Part shown: positions 46,861-55,893 of the stretch, one piece after another
Layout: every line of letters starts with the position of its first letter
How positions within the stretch are numbered: position 1 is the first letter of the stretch
Assembly: GCA_031400505.1 (NCBI GenBank)
Contig: JANNPZ010000026.1
Span: 1 to 64,000, forward strand
Length of the DNA: 64,000 bases
Origin: JAIYDJ01 sp031400505
GTDB taxonomy: Bacteria > Pseudomonadota > Alphaproteobacteria > Rhodobacterales > Rhodobacteraceae
Direction of reading: 5' to 3'
Position numbers and translations under genes: made by a program
The notes under the pieces: model-generated
What the model saw: only the letters and a program-made list of their open reading frames with translations
Database searches by the model: none
What the model was told of the DNA's origin: nothing

Positions 46861-47800
46861 ACAGGCAGATCAACTCATAGGCCACATGCGCGCCTGCGAT
46901 GGCCGTGGCCCCTGTGGTGTCATAGGGGGGGGATACCTCGACGACGTCGCCGCCAACCATGCGGATGCCCGCCAGATCGCGCAAAACAGCGGCTGCCTGC
47001 CAGGAATGCAGCCCGCCCCAAACCGGAGTACCAGTTCCCGGGGCTGCGGCGGGATCAAGGCAATCGATGTCGAACGTGATATAAGCGTTTGATTGACCGA
47101 CGATCTCCTTGATTTTTGCCACGGTCGCCGAGCAACCTTTTTCATGAACCGCGCGCGCTTCGATGACATGAAAGCCGAGATAGTCTTCAGTTGTCGTCCG
47201 AATGCCGATCTGCACCGAGCGCGCGGGATCCACCAGCCCGGTTTTCACCGCCTTGTACATCATGGTTCCGTGGTCGATCCGGGTCAGGTCGTCATCCGGC
47301 CAAAGGTCGGAATGCGCGTCGAAATGGATCACCGACAGCGGGCCGTATTTTGCCGCATAGGCGCGCAGGATCGGAAAGGTGATGTAGTGATCGCCGCCAA
47401 GGGTTATGGTCCCGGCTCCTGCGTCAAGGATCTGCGTGATGTGCCGGGTCAGGGTCTGCGGGAAATCGGCTGTCTTCGCATAGTCGAATGCGCAGTCCCC
47501 GTAGTCGATGATGTTCATGTCTTCCAACGGGTTGGAAGGCCAACCGTAGGGCGGATCGAAGGGCAGCAAGGTGCTTGCCTCGCGGATCGCCCGGGGACCA
47601 AAGCGGGTGCCGGGACGGTGGGTGACCGCCTGATCAAAGGGCACGCCGGTGATGGCGAGGTCAACACCGGTCAGGTCTTTGGTATAGGTGCGGCGCAGGA
47701 ACGAGGTCGCGCCACCAAAGGCGTTCTCAAAGGAATAGCCGCGGTGATCAGGGCGGGTGAAGGCGGTGTCCATTTGTGATTTTGCGTCTTCTAGGGCCAT
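46835..47800 (-). CDS. speB: Agmatinase-family ureohydrolase
   Basis: The 321-aa binuclear manganese ureohydrolase shows the metal ligands in GGDHYITFP (about residues 141-149), HFDAHSDLW (about 166-174) and FDIDCLDPAAAPGTGTP (about 248-264). These are the three signatures of the arginase/agmatinase family. Agmatinase makes putrescine and urea from agmatine; related enzymes act on guanidinobutyrate or proclavaminate, so the substrate is likely but not certain. AGGAG lies before the ATG at 47800. Confidence 0.9.
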   Translation of the reverse strand: MALEDAKSQMDTAFTRPDHRGYSFENAFGGATSFLRRTYTKDLTGVDLAITGVPFDQAVTHRPGTRFGPRAIREASTLLPFDPPYGWPSNPLEDMNIIDYGDCAFDYAKTADFPQTLTRHITQILDAGAGTITLGGDHYITFPILRAYAAKYGPLSVIHFDAHSDLWPDDDLTRIDHGTMMYKAVKTGLVDPARSVQIGIRTTTEDYLGFHVIEARAVHEKGCSATVAKIKEIVGQSNAYITFDIDCLDPAAAPGTGTPVWGGLHSWQAAAVLRDLAGIRMVGGDVVEVSPPYDTTGATAIAGAHVAYELICLYDWARKHR

Positions 47801-47937
47801 GCACAACTCCTGCTTGCGCATCCTTCGGGCCGGAGACCGCGCTGATCCGGGTGTGTCATAGGCCGATACGGGCTGGGTGAAGTCAAGATGGGCGTGCCAT
47901 GGAAAATCCCATTTCCGGCCTGTCGCGTCGGCAGTCC

Positions 47938-47956
47938 CGGTACACCCTTAGTACCG
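47938..47956. terminator. Hairpin CGGTAC-N7-GTACCG
   Basis: Perfect 6-bp arms around ACCCTTA, 72 bp past the stop of the DUF6636 gene (-) and upstream of the speB-like gene (-). There is no T-tract on the minus side. It could end the DUF6636 transcript or be an operator for speB. Confidence 0.25.
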
Positions 47957-48027
47957 CCCCCCTGCCTACGACGGGCGCATCCCGCATGCGATGGGCTGGG
48001 CGGTCCATCCGAATCGCGCGGATCGGT

Positions 48028-48432
48028 TCAGTAAAGCCGTTGCTGTGTGCGCGACAATGTAAAGCCATGCCCGGCGGGGTTGGTGCAGGTCATCCCGGAC
48101 TTTTCCGAACTGCAATCGAAACCACCGAGGGAAATCGTCCTGCCATAGTCCAGAACAACCGAGTCGCGCTGGATGGCCGTGTCGCCGACACAGGCCAGTT
48201 GACCCTTGCGAGACGACAGCCCGACGGTGAAATAGGCACCCCAGTCGTACTCGCAGCCTGGCGGGGCTTGGCGGTAGGTCGGCACAAGTTCGATCATGTC
48301 ACAACGTGCTTCGGCGTCGTCGCCTGTCGCGATGTAGCAGTGGATATTGCCGGATGGCGACTGGAACGGGAGGACGTGATCGGCAACGGCTGGCGACGCG
48401 ATGACGGCGAAAACGGCGGCAAGGTGTTTCAT
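48028..48432 (-). CDS. Secreted DUF6636-family protein
   Basis: The 134-aa protein has a signal peptide (residues 1-21, ending SPAVADH). The conserved pattern is SPSGNIHCYI, a CDM motif, PPGCEYDWG, ACVGDT, LDYGR, GFDCSSEKSGMTCTN and GHGFTLSR. Six Cys in this order suggest three disulfides in the periplasm. DUF6636 proteins have no known function. The start at 48432 (MKHLAAVFAV) is preferred over one four codons upstream. Confidence 0.75.
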   Translation of the reverse strand: MKHLAAVFAVIASPAVADHVLPFQSPSGNIHCYIATGDDAEARCDMIELVPTYRQAPPGCEYDWGAYFTVGLSSRKGQLACVGDTAIQRDSVVLDYGRTISLGGFDCSSEKSGMTCTNPAGHGFTLSRTQQRLY

Positions 48433-48511
48433 CGAAAGGCCCATGAATTGACTGAAATACCCGCAGCACGCTAGCGATTCGGTTTGGCGAAATCCAGCGT
48501 TTCAGGAAGGC

Positions 48512-48901
48512 ATGATCATGCTGCAGCGGGCAACGGCAGTCTATTTCGGGATCGTGTTTGTGGTGGCCTTTGGTTTGGGCGTGCTGCGGGTTCTGGTGTT
48601 CGCGCCGGCCCTGGGACAACTTTCGGCGGTGGGGATCGAAATACTTGTGCTGCTGGTGCTGTTTTGGGGCGTGGCGGGATGGGCGTTGCGGCGCCGGCCG
48701 TTGCCGTTTCGCGGGCGCCTGGCAATGGGAGGAATGGCTTTTGCCCTGTTGATGGCAGCCGAAGCAGGCCTTGCGATGCTGTTCGGGCAGACGTTTGCCA
48801 TGTTCTTGACGGCAATGACCACGCCCGCAGGTCTGCTGGGTTTGTCCGGCCAGATCGGTTTTGCGATCATCCCGGCGCTGCGTGGTCAGCTGACGGGTTG
48901 A
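48512..48901 (+). CDS. Small integral membrane protein, unknown function
   Basis: In this 129-aa protein, four hydrophobic segments are visible (about residues 8-30, 38-58, 68-92 and 97-120), with few charges, mostly Arg-Arg at the cytoplasmic loop RRRPLPFRGR. No family recognised. It diverges from the DUF6636 gene, and its 3' end overlaps the convergent amidohydrolase gene by 16 bp. GGAAGG lies just before the ATG. Confidence 0.7.
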   Translation: MIMLQRATAVYFGIVFVVAFGLGVLRVLVFAPALGQLSAVGIEILVLLVLFWGVAGWALRRRPLPFRGRLAMGGMAFALLMAAEAGLAMLFGQTFAMFLTAMTTPAGLLGLSGQIGFAIIPALRGQLTG

Positions 48902-50049
48902 GCGGTTTCCACCAGACGCGCAAAGAAGCTGGCCCCGATCGGGGCTGCCTCGTCGTTGAAGTCATAAGCCGCATGGTGCAGCCCTGCTCCCGGACCGATG
49001 CCCATGAAGAGATAGGCCCCCGGTCGGGCCTGCAACATGTAGCTGAAATCCTCTGACAAATTTCGGCGGGCGGCGCGGCTGTTGACCGCCTCGTTGCCGG
49101 ATATCGCGCGGGCGACTTCGGCTGCGAAATCGGATTGTTCAGCGTCGTTGACCGTGGCCGGATATCCCCAATCGTAATGGACCTGCGCCGTTACACCATA
49201 GGCAGCCGCATGGCCTTCGACCAATTCGGTGAAACGACGGTTCAGCAGACTGCGAACTTCGGGTTTGAAGCTGCGGATCGTGGCGCAGAACGTAGCTTCT
49301 TCGGGGATGATGTTGCTGGCGCTGCCGGCATGTACCTGGGTGACCGAGATCACCGCCTCGTCAAGGGCATAGACATTGCGTGACAGGATGGTCTGAATAG
49401 CGCCGACCATGCCGACCAACGCCACCACCGGGTCCACGCAGTCGTGCGGCATCGCCCCGTGACCGCCTTTTCCGGTGATCAGGACCGTTGCAGTGTCCGC
49501 TGACGCCATCAGCGGGCCGGGGGTGGTCAGGAAATGGCCAAGCGGCACGTTCGGGTCATTGTGGATGGCGAAAACCCGCTGGATTGCAAACCGGTCCATG
49601 ATGCCTTCCTTGACCATGATCTCGCCGCCGCCGCCATCTTCTTCGGCGGGTTGGAAAATCAGGGCAACGCGGCCGGCAAAACGACGGGTTTCAGCCAGAT
49701 ATTTCGCGGCCCCCAGCAGCATCGTCACATGTCCGTCATGACCGCAGGCATGCATGCGTCCCGGAATGGTCGAGGCGTGGTCGACGCCGGAAATTTCGTC
49801 AATCGGCAGGGCATCCATATCGGCGCGCAGTCCGATGGTCGGGCCTGCGCCTGTCCCGTTGATGATCGCGACAAGGCCGGTTTGTGCGATGCCTTCGTAA
49901 ATTTCGTCCACCCCAAAGCTGCGCAACCGTGCGACGATGAAGGCCGCCGTTTGCGGACAATCGAACTGCAGTTCCGGATGGGCATGCAGGTGGCGTCGCC
50001 AACCCTTCATTTCCTCGGCATAAGATGCGATACGATTGAGAATTGGCAC
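48886..50049 (-). CDS. M20-family amidohydrolase (hippurate hydrolase-like)
   Basis: The 387-aa zinc-dependent M20D-type amidohydrolase has metal ligands in MHACGHDGHVTMLLG (about residues 97-111), the Glu pair in FQPAEEDGGGG (about 130-140) and the final His in GLHHAAYDFND (about 360-370). GLRADMDALPI near 70 is the conserved Asp region. Substrates of this group include N-acyl amino acids, hippurate and indole conjugates; the exact one is not predictable. It starts with GTG at 50049, preceded by CGGAG; an upstream frame to 50169 would overlap mazG and lacks family similarity. Confidence 0.9.
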   Translation of the reverse strand: MPILNRIASYAEEMKGWRRHLHAHPELQFDCPQTAAFIVARLRSFGVDEIYEGIAQTGLVAIINGTGAGPTIGLRADMDALPIDEISGVDHASTIPGRMHACGHDGHVTMLLGAAKYLAETRRFAGRVALIFQPAEEDGGGGEIMVKEGIMDRFAIQRVFAIHNDPNVPLGHFLTTPGPLMASADTATVLITGKGGHGAMPHDCVDPVVALVGMVGAIQTILSRNVYALDEAVISVTQVHAGSASNIIPEEATFCATIRSFKPEVRSLLNRRFTELVEGHAAAYGVTAQVHYDWGYPATVNDAEQSDFAAEVARAISGNEAVNSRAARRNLSEDFSYMLQARPGAYLFMGIGPGAGLHHAAYDFNDEAAPIGASFFARLVETAQPVS

Positions 50050-50071
50050 GCGCGGGCTCCGTTGTAGTGGA

Positions 50072-50083
50072 CTTTGATCAAAG
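50072..50083. promoter_or_regulatory. 12-bp perfect palindrome CTTTGATCAAAG
   Basis: It stands in the 55-bp gap between the divergent M20 amidohydrolase (start 50049) and mazG (start 50105), 22 bp from each start. Such a central position suits a shared operator. No known consensus matched. Confidence 0.35.
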
Positions 50084-50104
50084 CGCAGAATGCAGGGGGC
50101 TGCA

Positions 50105-50911
50105 ATGACCGTTGGTGACGAGCTGATCCGCGATCCGGATGGGGGCATGCCCCGGCTTTTGCAGATCATGCGCCAGTTACGCGACCCGGTTTCAGGTTGC
50201 CCGTGGGATCTGGCGCAGGATTTCGCGACGATCGCACCCTACACGATCGAAGAGGCGCATGAGGTTGAAGACGCAATCACACGCGGTGCCTGGGACGAAT
50301 TGCCGGGAGAGTTGGGCGATCTGCTGTTTCAGGCGGTGTTTCAGGCACAGATCGCGCAGGACAAGGGACTGTTCAGCTTTGACGACGTGGTGCGGGCAAT
50401 CGCCGACAAGATGGTGGCGCGGCATCCGCACATCTTCGGGTCCGAAAGCCGGGAAAAGACGGCGGCGCAGCAGACTGTTGACTGGGAACGCCTGAAATCG
50501 GCAGAGCGTGGAGACGCACGGGTGTTGGACGGGGTGGCATTGGGGCTTCCCGCACTGACGCGAGCGGTGAAGCTGCAAAAGAGAGCAGCGCAGGTGGGGT
50601 TTGACTGGCCTACGACCGACAAGGTGCTGGCCAAGCTGGTCGAGGAGGCCGCCGAGTTGGTCGAGGCCCGCGAGGCGCTGACGCCAGAGGCGGTGGCCGA
50701 CGAGTTTGGCGATCTGTTGTTCGTGATGGCCAATCTGGCGCGCCATCTGGGCGTGGACCCAGAGGCGGCCTTGCGCGGAACCAACGCAAAGTTCACCCGC
50801 CGGTTCCGGCGCATCGAAGACTGGCTTGCCCAAGACGGGCGGTCCCCGTCGCAGTCCGATCTGGCCGAAATGGATGCGCTGTGGGACCGTGCAAAGGCGG
50901 AGGAGCGCTGA
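50105..50911 (+). CDS. mazG: Nucleoside triphosphate pyrophosphohydrolase
   Basis: The 268-aa MazG hydrolyses NTPs to NMP and pyrophosphate, cleaning the pool or tuning the stringent response. Two tandem MazG domains are present: the first with CPWDLAQDFATIAPYTIEEAHEV and LPGELGDLLFQ (about residues 30-90), the second with LVEEAAELVEAREA and VADEFGDLLFVMANLARHLG (about 175-220). The EExxE/ExxD metal ligands are intact in both. Start at 50105 (MTVGDELIRD) follows AGGGGGC; an ATG five codons upstream is possible. Confidence 0.94.
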   Translation: MTVGDELIRDPDGGMPRLLQIMRQLRDPVSGCPWDLAQDFATIAPYTIEEAHEVEDAITRGAWDELPGELGDLLFQAVFQAQIAQDKGLFSFDDVVRAIADKMVARHPHIFGSESREKTAAQQTVDWERLKSAERGDARVLDGVALGLPALTRAVKLQKRAAQVGFDWPTTDKVLAKLVEEAAELVEAREALTPEAVADEFGDLLFVMANLARHLGVDPEAALRGTNAKFTRRFRRIEDWLAQDGRSPSQSDLAEMDALWDRAKAEER

Positions 50912-50939
50912 AAAAGTTACTGAGTGTTTCTGTCGGATA

Positions 50940-50968
50940 TTGACCAAAGTAAAATAGTAAGATTTATG
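50940..50968 (+). promoter_or_regulatory. Candidate promoter for the iron-binding protein gene
   Basis: TTGACC at 50940-50945, 17-bp spacer, TTTATG at 50963-50968, inside an unusually AT-rich stretch 32-61 bp before the ATG. The -35 is good and the -10 weak. An iron-responsive operator would be expected here; none was clearly recognised. Confidence 0.4.
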
Positions 50969-51000
50969 ATGCCGCATGATCCCTGCCAATAGGAGCCACC

Positions 51001-52002
51001 ATGTTGCGCAATTTCCTGACCCTTGCACTGTGTTCCACCGCCTTGCCAGCCCTGGCCGAAGAGGTGAACATCTACTCGCACCGCCAGCCCGAACTGATCC
51101 AGCCGCTTCTGGATGCGTTCACCCAAGAAACCGGCATCACGACCAACGTGGCTTTCGTCGACAAGGGCATGGTCGAGCGGCTGACCGCAGAGGGCGACCG
51201 CAGCCCGGCCGATCTGGTGCTGACAGTCGACATCGCGCGCCTGATGCAGGTGGTTGCCGCAGATGTGACGCAACCGGTGCAATCAGCGGTGCTGCAGGCG
51301 AACATCCCGTCAGAGTTTCGCGACCCGCAGAATCAGTGGTTCGGACTGACCTCTCGCGCCCGGATCGTCTATGCCAGCAAAGAACGTGTCGCACCGGGCG
51401 AGGTTACGACCTATGAAGACCTGGCAGACCCGAAATGGCTGGGCCGTATCTGTACACGGTCCGGCACGCATGACTATAACGTAGCCCTGCTGGCGGCTGT
51501 AATCGCACGCAATGGCGCTGATGCGGCCCGGGTCTGGGCCGAGGGGCTCAAGGCGAACCTCGCCCGCAAACCTGATGGTGGCGACCGCGATCAAGCCAAG
51601 GCAATCTGGGCGGGCGAGTGTGACATCGCGTTGGGCAATACGTATTACATGGGGCAAATGCTGGCCGATCCTGAACAGTCGGCATGGGCGGGGGCGGTGA
51701 ATGTGGTGTTCCCGACCTTTGCGGCAGGCGGCACCCACATGAACATTTCCGGTGTGGCGATGACCAAGGCCGCTCCGAACAAGGACGCCGCCCTGAAATT
51801 GATGGAATGGCTGTCGTCGGATGCGGCCCAGGCGATTTATGCCGAGACGAACTACGAGTTCCCGGTGAAGCCCGGCGTCGCGCGGTCGGCCCTGGTCGAA
51901 AGCTGGGGCACGTTCACGCCCGATGCCCTGCCGCTGAGTGATGTGGCAGCGCAACGCGCGGCGGCTTTGAAGTTGATGGAAGAGATCAACTTCGACGGCT
52001 AA
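51001..52002 (+). CDS. Periplasmic Fe(III)-binding protein (FbpA/FutA-like)
   Basis: The 333-aa extracellular solute-binding protein has a signal peptide of residues 1-19 (LPALA before EEVNIYSHR). The EVNIYSHRQPELIQPLLDAF start, the FVDKGMVERL region and the double tyrosine in GNTYYMGQM (about residue 215) are typical of ferric-iron binding proteins, where the Tyr pair coordinates Fe(III). AGGAG precedes the ATG. No permease or ATPase is adjacent; an Fbp-type ATPase gene lies 8 kb away at 59735. Confidence 0.88.
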   Translation: MLRNFLTLALCSTALPALAEEVNIYSHRQPELIQPLLDAFTQETGITTNVAFVDKGMVERLTAEGDRSPADLVLTVDIARLMQVVAADVTQPVQSAVLQANIPSEFRDPQNQWFGLTSRARIVYASKERVAPGEVTTYEDLADPKWLGRICTRSGTHDYNVALLAAVIARNGADAARVWAEGLKANLARKPDGGDRDQAKAIWAGECDIALGNTYYMGQMLADPEQSAWAGAVNVVFPTFAAGGTHMNISGVAMTKAAPNKDAALKLMEWLSSDAAQAIYAETNYEFPVKPGVARSALVESWGTFTPDALPLSDVAAQRAAALKLMEEINFDG

Positions 52003-52062
52003 GCCGTTGCAGACTGGACAAATCACTGGTCATGGCGTCTTCTTCGAAAAACGGAGGATGCC

Positions 52063-53001
52063 ATGGCCCATCGCAGCATAATCATCGACACAGACCCCGG
52101 GCAGGATGACGCCGTGGCGATCCTGCTGGCCTTGGCCTCGCCCGAGTTGAACGTTCTCGGGATTACCGCTGTGGCGGGCAACGTGCCGCTGGAATTGACG
52201 CAGCGCAATGCCCGCATCGTCTGCGAACTGGCGGGGCGGCCTGACATCCGGGTTTATGCGGGCTGCGATTCACCCTTGGGCCGCAAACTGGTGACGGCGG
52301 AACATGTCCATGGCAAGACCGGCCTCGATGGCCCGCAACTCGTCGATCCGGTGATGCCGCTTGAGACGCAGCATGGCGTGGATTTCATTATCGAAACCCT
52401 GCGGCGCGAACCTTCGCATTCGGTGACGTTGTGCCCGCTTGGCCCGCTGACCAACATTGCGACGGCGTTCATCAAGGCGCCGGACGTGGTCGAACGGGTC
52501 CAGCAGATCGTGCTGATGGGAGGGGCCTATTTCGAGGTCGGCAACATCACCCCGGCCGCCGAATTCAACATCTATGTCGATCCCACGGCCGCGCAGCAGG
52601 TGTTCCGGTCAGGGGTGCCATTGGTTGTCATGCCGCTGGATGTGACCCACAAGGCGCTGACCAACCGCGCGCGGATCGAGGCGTTTCGCGCCTTGGGCAC
52701 CGAGCCGGGGCGGATGGTGGCGGAATGGACCGATTTCTTTGAACGTTTTGACATGCAGAAATATGGGGCCGAAGGCGCGCCGCTGCATGACCCTTGCGTG
52801 ATCGCCTATCTGATCGACCCGTCGTTGTTTGCCGGGCGTCATATCAATGTGGAAATCGAAACGCAGTCTGAACTGACACTGGGGATGACGGTTGCCGACT
52901 GGTGGGGGATAAGCGGGCGGGCGGCCAATGCGCTGTTTATAGGGTCAATCGACACCGATCGGTTTTTTGCGCTGTTGATCGACAGGATCGGACGCCTCTG
53001 A
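52063..53001 (+). CDS. Inosine-uridine type nucleoside hydrolase
   Basis: The 312-aa calcium-dependent hydrolase cleaves the N-glycosidic bond of ribonucleosides. The N-terminal DTDPGQDDA (residues 9-17) is the Asp-rich calcium site. GNVPLELTQRNA is conserved. The active-site His region reads PLHDPCVIAYLI near 240. QQIVLMGGAYFEVGN (about 148-162) is another signature. Nucleoside specificity cannot be decided. It has its own ribosome binding site (ACGGAGG) before the ATG. Confidence 0.92.
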   Translation: MAHRSIIIDTDPGQDDAVAILLALASPELNVLGITAVAGNVPLELTQRNARIVCELAGRPDIRVYAGCDSPLGRKLVTAEHVHGKTGLDGPQLVDPVMPLETQHGVDFIIETLRREPSHSVTLCPLGPLTNIATAFIKAPDVVERVQQIVLMGGAYFEVGNITPAAEFNIYVDPTAAQQVFRSGVPLVVMPLDVTHKALTNRARIEAFRALGTEPGRMVAEWTDFFERFDMQKYGAEGAPLHDPCVIAYLIDPSLFAGRHINVEIETQSELTLGMTVADWWGISGRAANALFIGSIDTDRFFALLIDRIGRL

Positions 53002-53168
53002 CAATCCCAAACCAGGCCATAGGCCGACAGCGCCGCCATATGCTGCGCCGTGTTTTTTGCCCGGAACCGGTGCAACGATTTTTGCGGGCGCAGGTTCGGC
53101 AGGCGCAGGGCCACGCTTGCCGCGCCATCCGGGCTGGTCTAATCAGGAAACAATATGAAAGGCCCGCC

Positions 53169-53954
53169 ATGCGCATTCTGATCACCAATGACGACGGCAT
53201 AAACGCTCCGGGCCTTCAGGTGCTGGCCGAGATTGCCGCAGCCATCGCGGGACCGCAGGCAGAGGTGTGGACAGTTGCGCCTGCTTTCGAGCAGTCCGGC
53301 GTCGGGCATTGCATCAGCTACACACGTCCGATGATGATCGATGAACTTGGGACCCGCAGATATGCCGTGGAAGGCAGCCCGGCAGATTGCGTGTTGGCCG
53401 GGATTTACGATGTGTTGAACGGCGCCAAACCGGATCTGGTTCTGTCGGGCGTCAACCGGGGCAACAACGCGGCCGAAAACGTGCTTTATTCCGGGACGAT
53501 CGGCGGGGCGTTGGAGGCCGCGCTGCAAGGCGTGCCAGCCATTGCGCTGTCGCAATACATGGGGCCGCAAACGAGCGTGCTGGCTGACCCTTTCGAGGCC
53601 AGCCGAGCATATGGCGTCGCGGTGGTGCGGTCGCTGCTGGATCGCGGGCGCTGGGATGCAATCGATTACCGGTTGTTTTACAACGTGAACTTCCCGCCGT
53701 GTTCAGCAGCGGGCGTGCAAGGGGTAAAGGTGGCGGCGCAAGGCTTTCGCAGGGACACAGCGCACAGCATGGAGCCGCAGATATCCCCGTCGGGGCGCAA
53801 GTTTCTTTGGGTCAAAGGCGGACCGCAGCAGTCCCCGACGTTGCCCGGCACGGATGTTGCAGCAAACCTTGGCGGCTATATCAGCGTGACGCCGATGCGG
53901 GCGGACCTGACGGCGCATGATGTGCTGGATGATCTTGCGGTGCGGCTGGGATGA
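53169..53954 (+). CDS. surE: 5'/3'-nucleotidase SurE
   Basis: The 261-aa metal-dependent nucleotidase starts MRILITNDDGINAPGL; Asp8-Asp9 are metal ligands. VAPAFEQSGVGHCISY (about 41-56) and LSGVNRGNNAAENVLYSGTIGGA (split near 97-119) are the other signature segments, with Ser and Asn ligands. Start at 53169 is fixed by the family N-terminus. Its TGA overlaps the pcm ATG, an arrangement conserved in many proteobacteria. Confidence 0.96.
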   Translation: MRILITNDDGINAPGLQVLAEIAAAIAGPQAEVWTVAPAFEQSGVGHCISYTRPMMIDELGTRRYAVEGSPADCVLAGIYDVLNGAKPDLVLSGVNRGNNAAENVLYSGTIGGALEAALQGVPAIALSQYMGPQTSVLADPFEASRAYGVAVVRSLLDRGRWDAIDYRLFYNVNFPPCSAAGVQGVKVAAQGFRRDTAHSMEPQISPSGRKFLWVKGGPQQSPTLPGTDVAANLGGYISVTPMRADLTAHDVLDDLAVRLG

Positions 53955-54631
53955 GCGATGCACCTGCGCCTGCGCCTGACGACGAGGCGGCGCAAGACCT
54001 TGCCGAGCGCAAGATGAGGTTTCTGTTTGCGCTGCGGTCGCGTGGGGTCACCGACGCCCGCGTCTTGACCGCGATGGAAGTCGTTGATCGCGGGTTGTTC
54101 GTGCGCGGGCTGTTTGCGATGCGCGCCTATGAAGACATGCCGCTGCCGATTGCGTGCGGGCAGACCATCAGCCAACCGTCGATTGTCGGTTTGATGACGC
54201 AGGCGCTGTCGGTCGGGGTACGCGATACAGTGCTCGAGGTCGGCACCGGCTCTGGCTATCAGGCGGCGATACTGGCGCAGTTGGGCAGGCGGATCTATAC
54301 GGTGGACCGCCACCGCCGCCTGGTGTCCGAGGCACGCGATTTGTTCCGCAGGTTGGGCTTGGTCAACATCACGGCATTTGCCGCCGATGGCAGCCATGGT
54401 TTGCCTGATCAGGCCCCGTTTGATCGCATTCTCGTGACCGCTGCCGCCGAGGACCCGCCGGGGCCCCTGTTGTCGCAACTGAAGATCGGCGGTATCATGG
54501 TGCTGCCGGTAGGGCAGTCGGACACGGTGCAAAGCCTGATCAAGGTCACTCGCAGCGCTGCGGGCTATGATTACGAAGAGCTTCGCCCGGTGCGCTTTGT
54601 GCCACTGGTCGAAGGGATGAGCAGTGAATGA
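53951..54631 (+). CDS. pcm: Protein-L-isoaspartate O-methyltransferase
   Basis: The 226-aa enzyme repairs isoaspartyl residues in aged proteins using SAM. SAM motif VLEVGTGSGYQAAILAQLG is at about 93-111. The family motif ACGQTISQPSIVGLMTQAL is at about 68-86, and FDRILVTAAAEDPP at about 157-170. The N-terminal ~15 residues are a Pro/Ala/Asp-rich extension. It is co-translated with surE (ATGA overlap) and followed by an NlpD-like gene 42 bp on. Confidence 0.95.
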   Translation: MSDAPAPAPDDEAAQDLAERKMRFLFALRSRGVTDARVLTAMEVVDRGLFVRGLFAMRAYEDMPLPIACGQTISQPSIVGLMTQALSVGVRDTVLEVGTGSGYQAAILAQLGRRIYTVDRHRRLVSEARDLFRRLGLVNITAFAADGSHGLPDQAPFDRILVTAAAEDPPGPLLSQLKIGGIMVLPVGQSDTVQSLIKVTRSAAGYDYEELRPVRFVPLVEGMSSE

Positions 54632-54673
54632 CCGCGTCCCGGGATCAACCCGGGCAACAAAAAAGAGGCGCAG

Positions 54674-55819
54674 ATGATCCGTTCTATCCCTTCGATGTCG
54701 ATGCTTGCGCTTTTGGCGGTGGCGGGCTGTTCCAGTACGACCGCATTGGATTGGGACCTGCGGTCAGGGGCCGCGTTCGATACGTCGGAGGCAGCACAAC
54801 GCGCCGTGGGCACGCCGCCAAAGCCGGATGCGCGCGGCGTGGTGTCTTACCCCGACTATCAGATTGCAGTGGCGCAGCGCGGCGATACGGTCGCCACCTT
54901 GGCCGCGCGGCTGGGGTTGGGGGCGGACGAGTTGGCACGCTATAACGCCTTGCAGGCAAGTGATCCGCTGCGCCAGGGTGAAATACTGGCACTGCCGGGC
55001 CGGGTCGCCACGACCGGTGCCGCCGGTCCGGGAACCGGCGGGGTGATCGGCACGGGCGTTGATGTCGCGTCCATTGCCACCACTGCACTGGACAGGGTCG
55101 GCAGTGAACCTGCCGCAGCCGGCACAAAAGCCGGCGAGGCGACACCGTCACAGCATCGTGTGGTGCGCGGGGAAACCGCGTTTTCCATCGCGCGCACCTA
55201 CGGTGTGTCGGCACGGTCACTGGCGGACTGGAACGGGCTTGGCACGGATCTTGCGGTGCGCGAAGGCCAGTATCTGATCATTCCGACGGTTCTTGGCGCA
55301 GCTCCGGCTGCGACTTCGCCCGATACGGTGCCCGGACAAGGCTCGCCCACCCCAGAGCCGCCTTCGGCCAAGCAGCCCCTGCCCGCCGAGACGCCGACCA
55401 GGACCAGCGAGCCGCCAAAGGAAACGCCGCCTTCGCCAGACCTAGGGCGCGAGACCACCGCCGCCTCTGCCACCCAGATGGCCATGCCGGTTAGTGGGTC
55501 GATCATTCGCGGCTATGTGAAAAAGCAGAACGATGGCATCGACATCGCAGCACCTGCCGGCACGCCGGTGAAAGCTGCGGCGGACGGCACGGTTGCAGCC
55601 ATCACCACCGACACGACGGGCACGCCGATCGTGGTGATCCGCCACGATGACGGGTTGCTGACGGTCTATGCAGGCGTCGAGGGGGTGACACTGGCCAAGG
55701 GCGCGGCGGTCAAACGCGGGCAGGCCATTGCAAAGGTGCGCAGTGGCGATCCGGCATTTGTGCATTTCGAGGTCAGAAAGGGCGTAGAGTCAGTCGATCC
55801 GCTGCCGTATCTGCAATAA
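54674..55819 (+). CDS. NlpD-like lipoprotein: two LysM plus degenerate LytM (M23) domain
   Basis: In this 381-aa protein the lipobox AVAGC places the lipidated Cys at residue 19. LysM domains span about 62-109 and 160-204 and bind peptidoglycan. A Pro-rich linker covers about 210-260, and a LytM/M23 fold about 268-378. The zinc-site His of the HxxxD motif is Asn286 (NDGID), the YAHL-type His is replaced (VYAG at 331-334), and the first His of HxH is Phe362 (FVHF). The domain should therefore be non-hydrolytic, like E. coli NlpD and EnvC, which activate amidases. The surE-pcm-nlpD order matches that of E. coli and supports the assignment. Confidence 0.9.
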   Translation: MIRSIPSMSMLALLAVAGCSSTTALDWDLRSGAAFDTSEAAQRAVGTPPKPDARGVVSYPDYQIAVAQRGDTVATLAARLGLGADELARYNALQASDPLRQGEILALPGRVATTGAAGPGTGGVIGTGVDVASIATTALDRVGSEPAAAGTKAGEATPSQHRVVRGETAFSIARTYGVSARSLADWNGLGTDLAVREGQYLIIPTVLGAAPAATSPDTVPGQGSPTPEPPSAKQPLPAETPTRTSEPPKETPPSPDLGRETTAASATQMAMPVSGSIIRGYVKKQNDGIDIAAPAGTPVKAAADGTVAAITTDTTGTPIVVIRHDDGLLTVYAGVEGVTLAKGAAVKRGQAIAKVRSGDPAFVHFEVRKGVESVDPLPYLQ

Positions 55820-55837
55820 CCGCCACGAGACTGAAAC

Positions 55838-55887
55838 AGGCGGGGGGCCAGCCCCCCGCACCCCCCGGGATATTTGTGAACAGATGA
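55838..55887 (+). repeat. Dispersed GGGATATTTT palindromic element, copy 5
   Basis: CGGGGGG-CCAG-CCCCCCG, CACCCCCCGGGATATTTGTGAACAGATGATGG. It fills the 74-bp gap between the convergent NlpD-like gene (+) and the AAA ATPase gene (-), a position where a terminator is expected. Confidence 0.8.
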
Positions 55888-55893
55888 TGGAGA

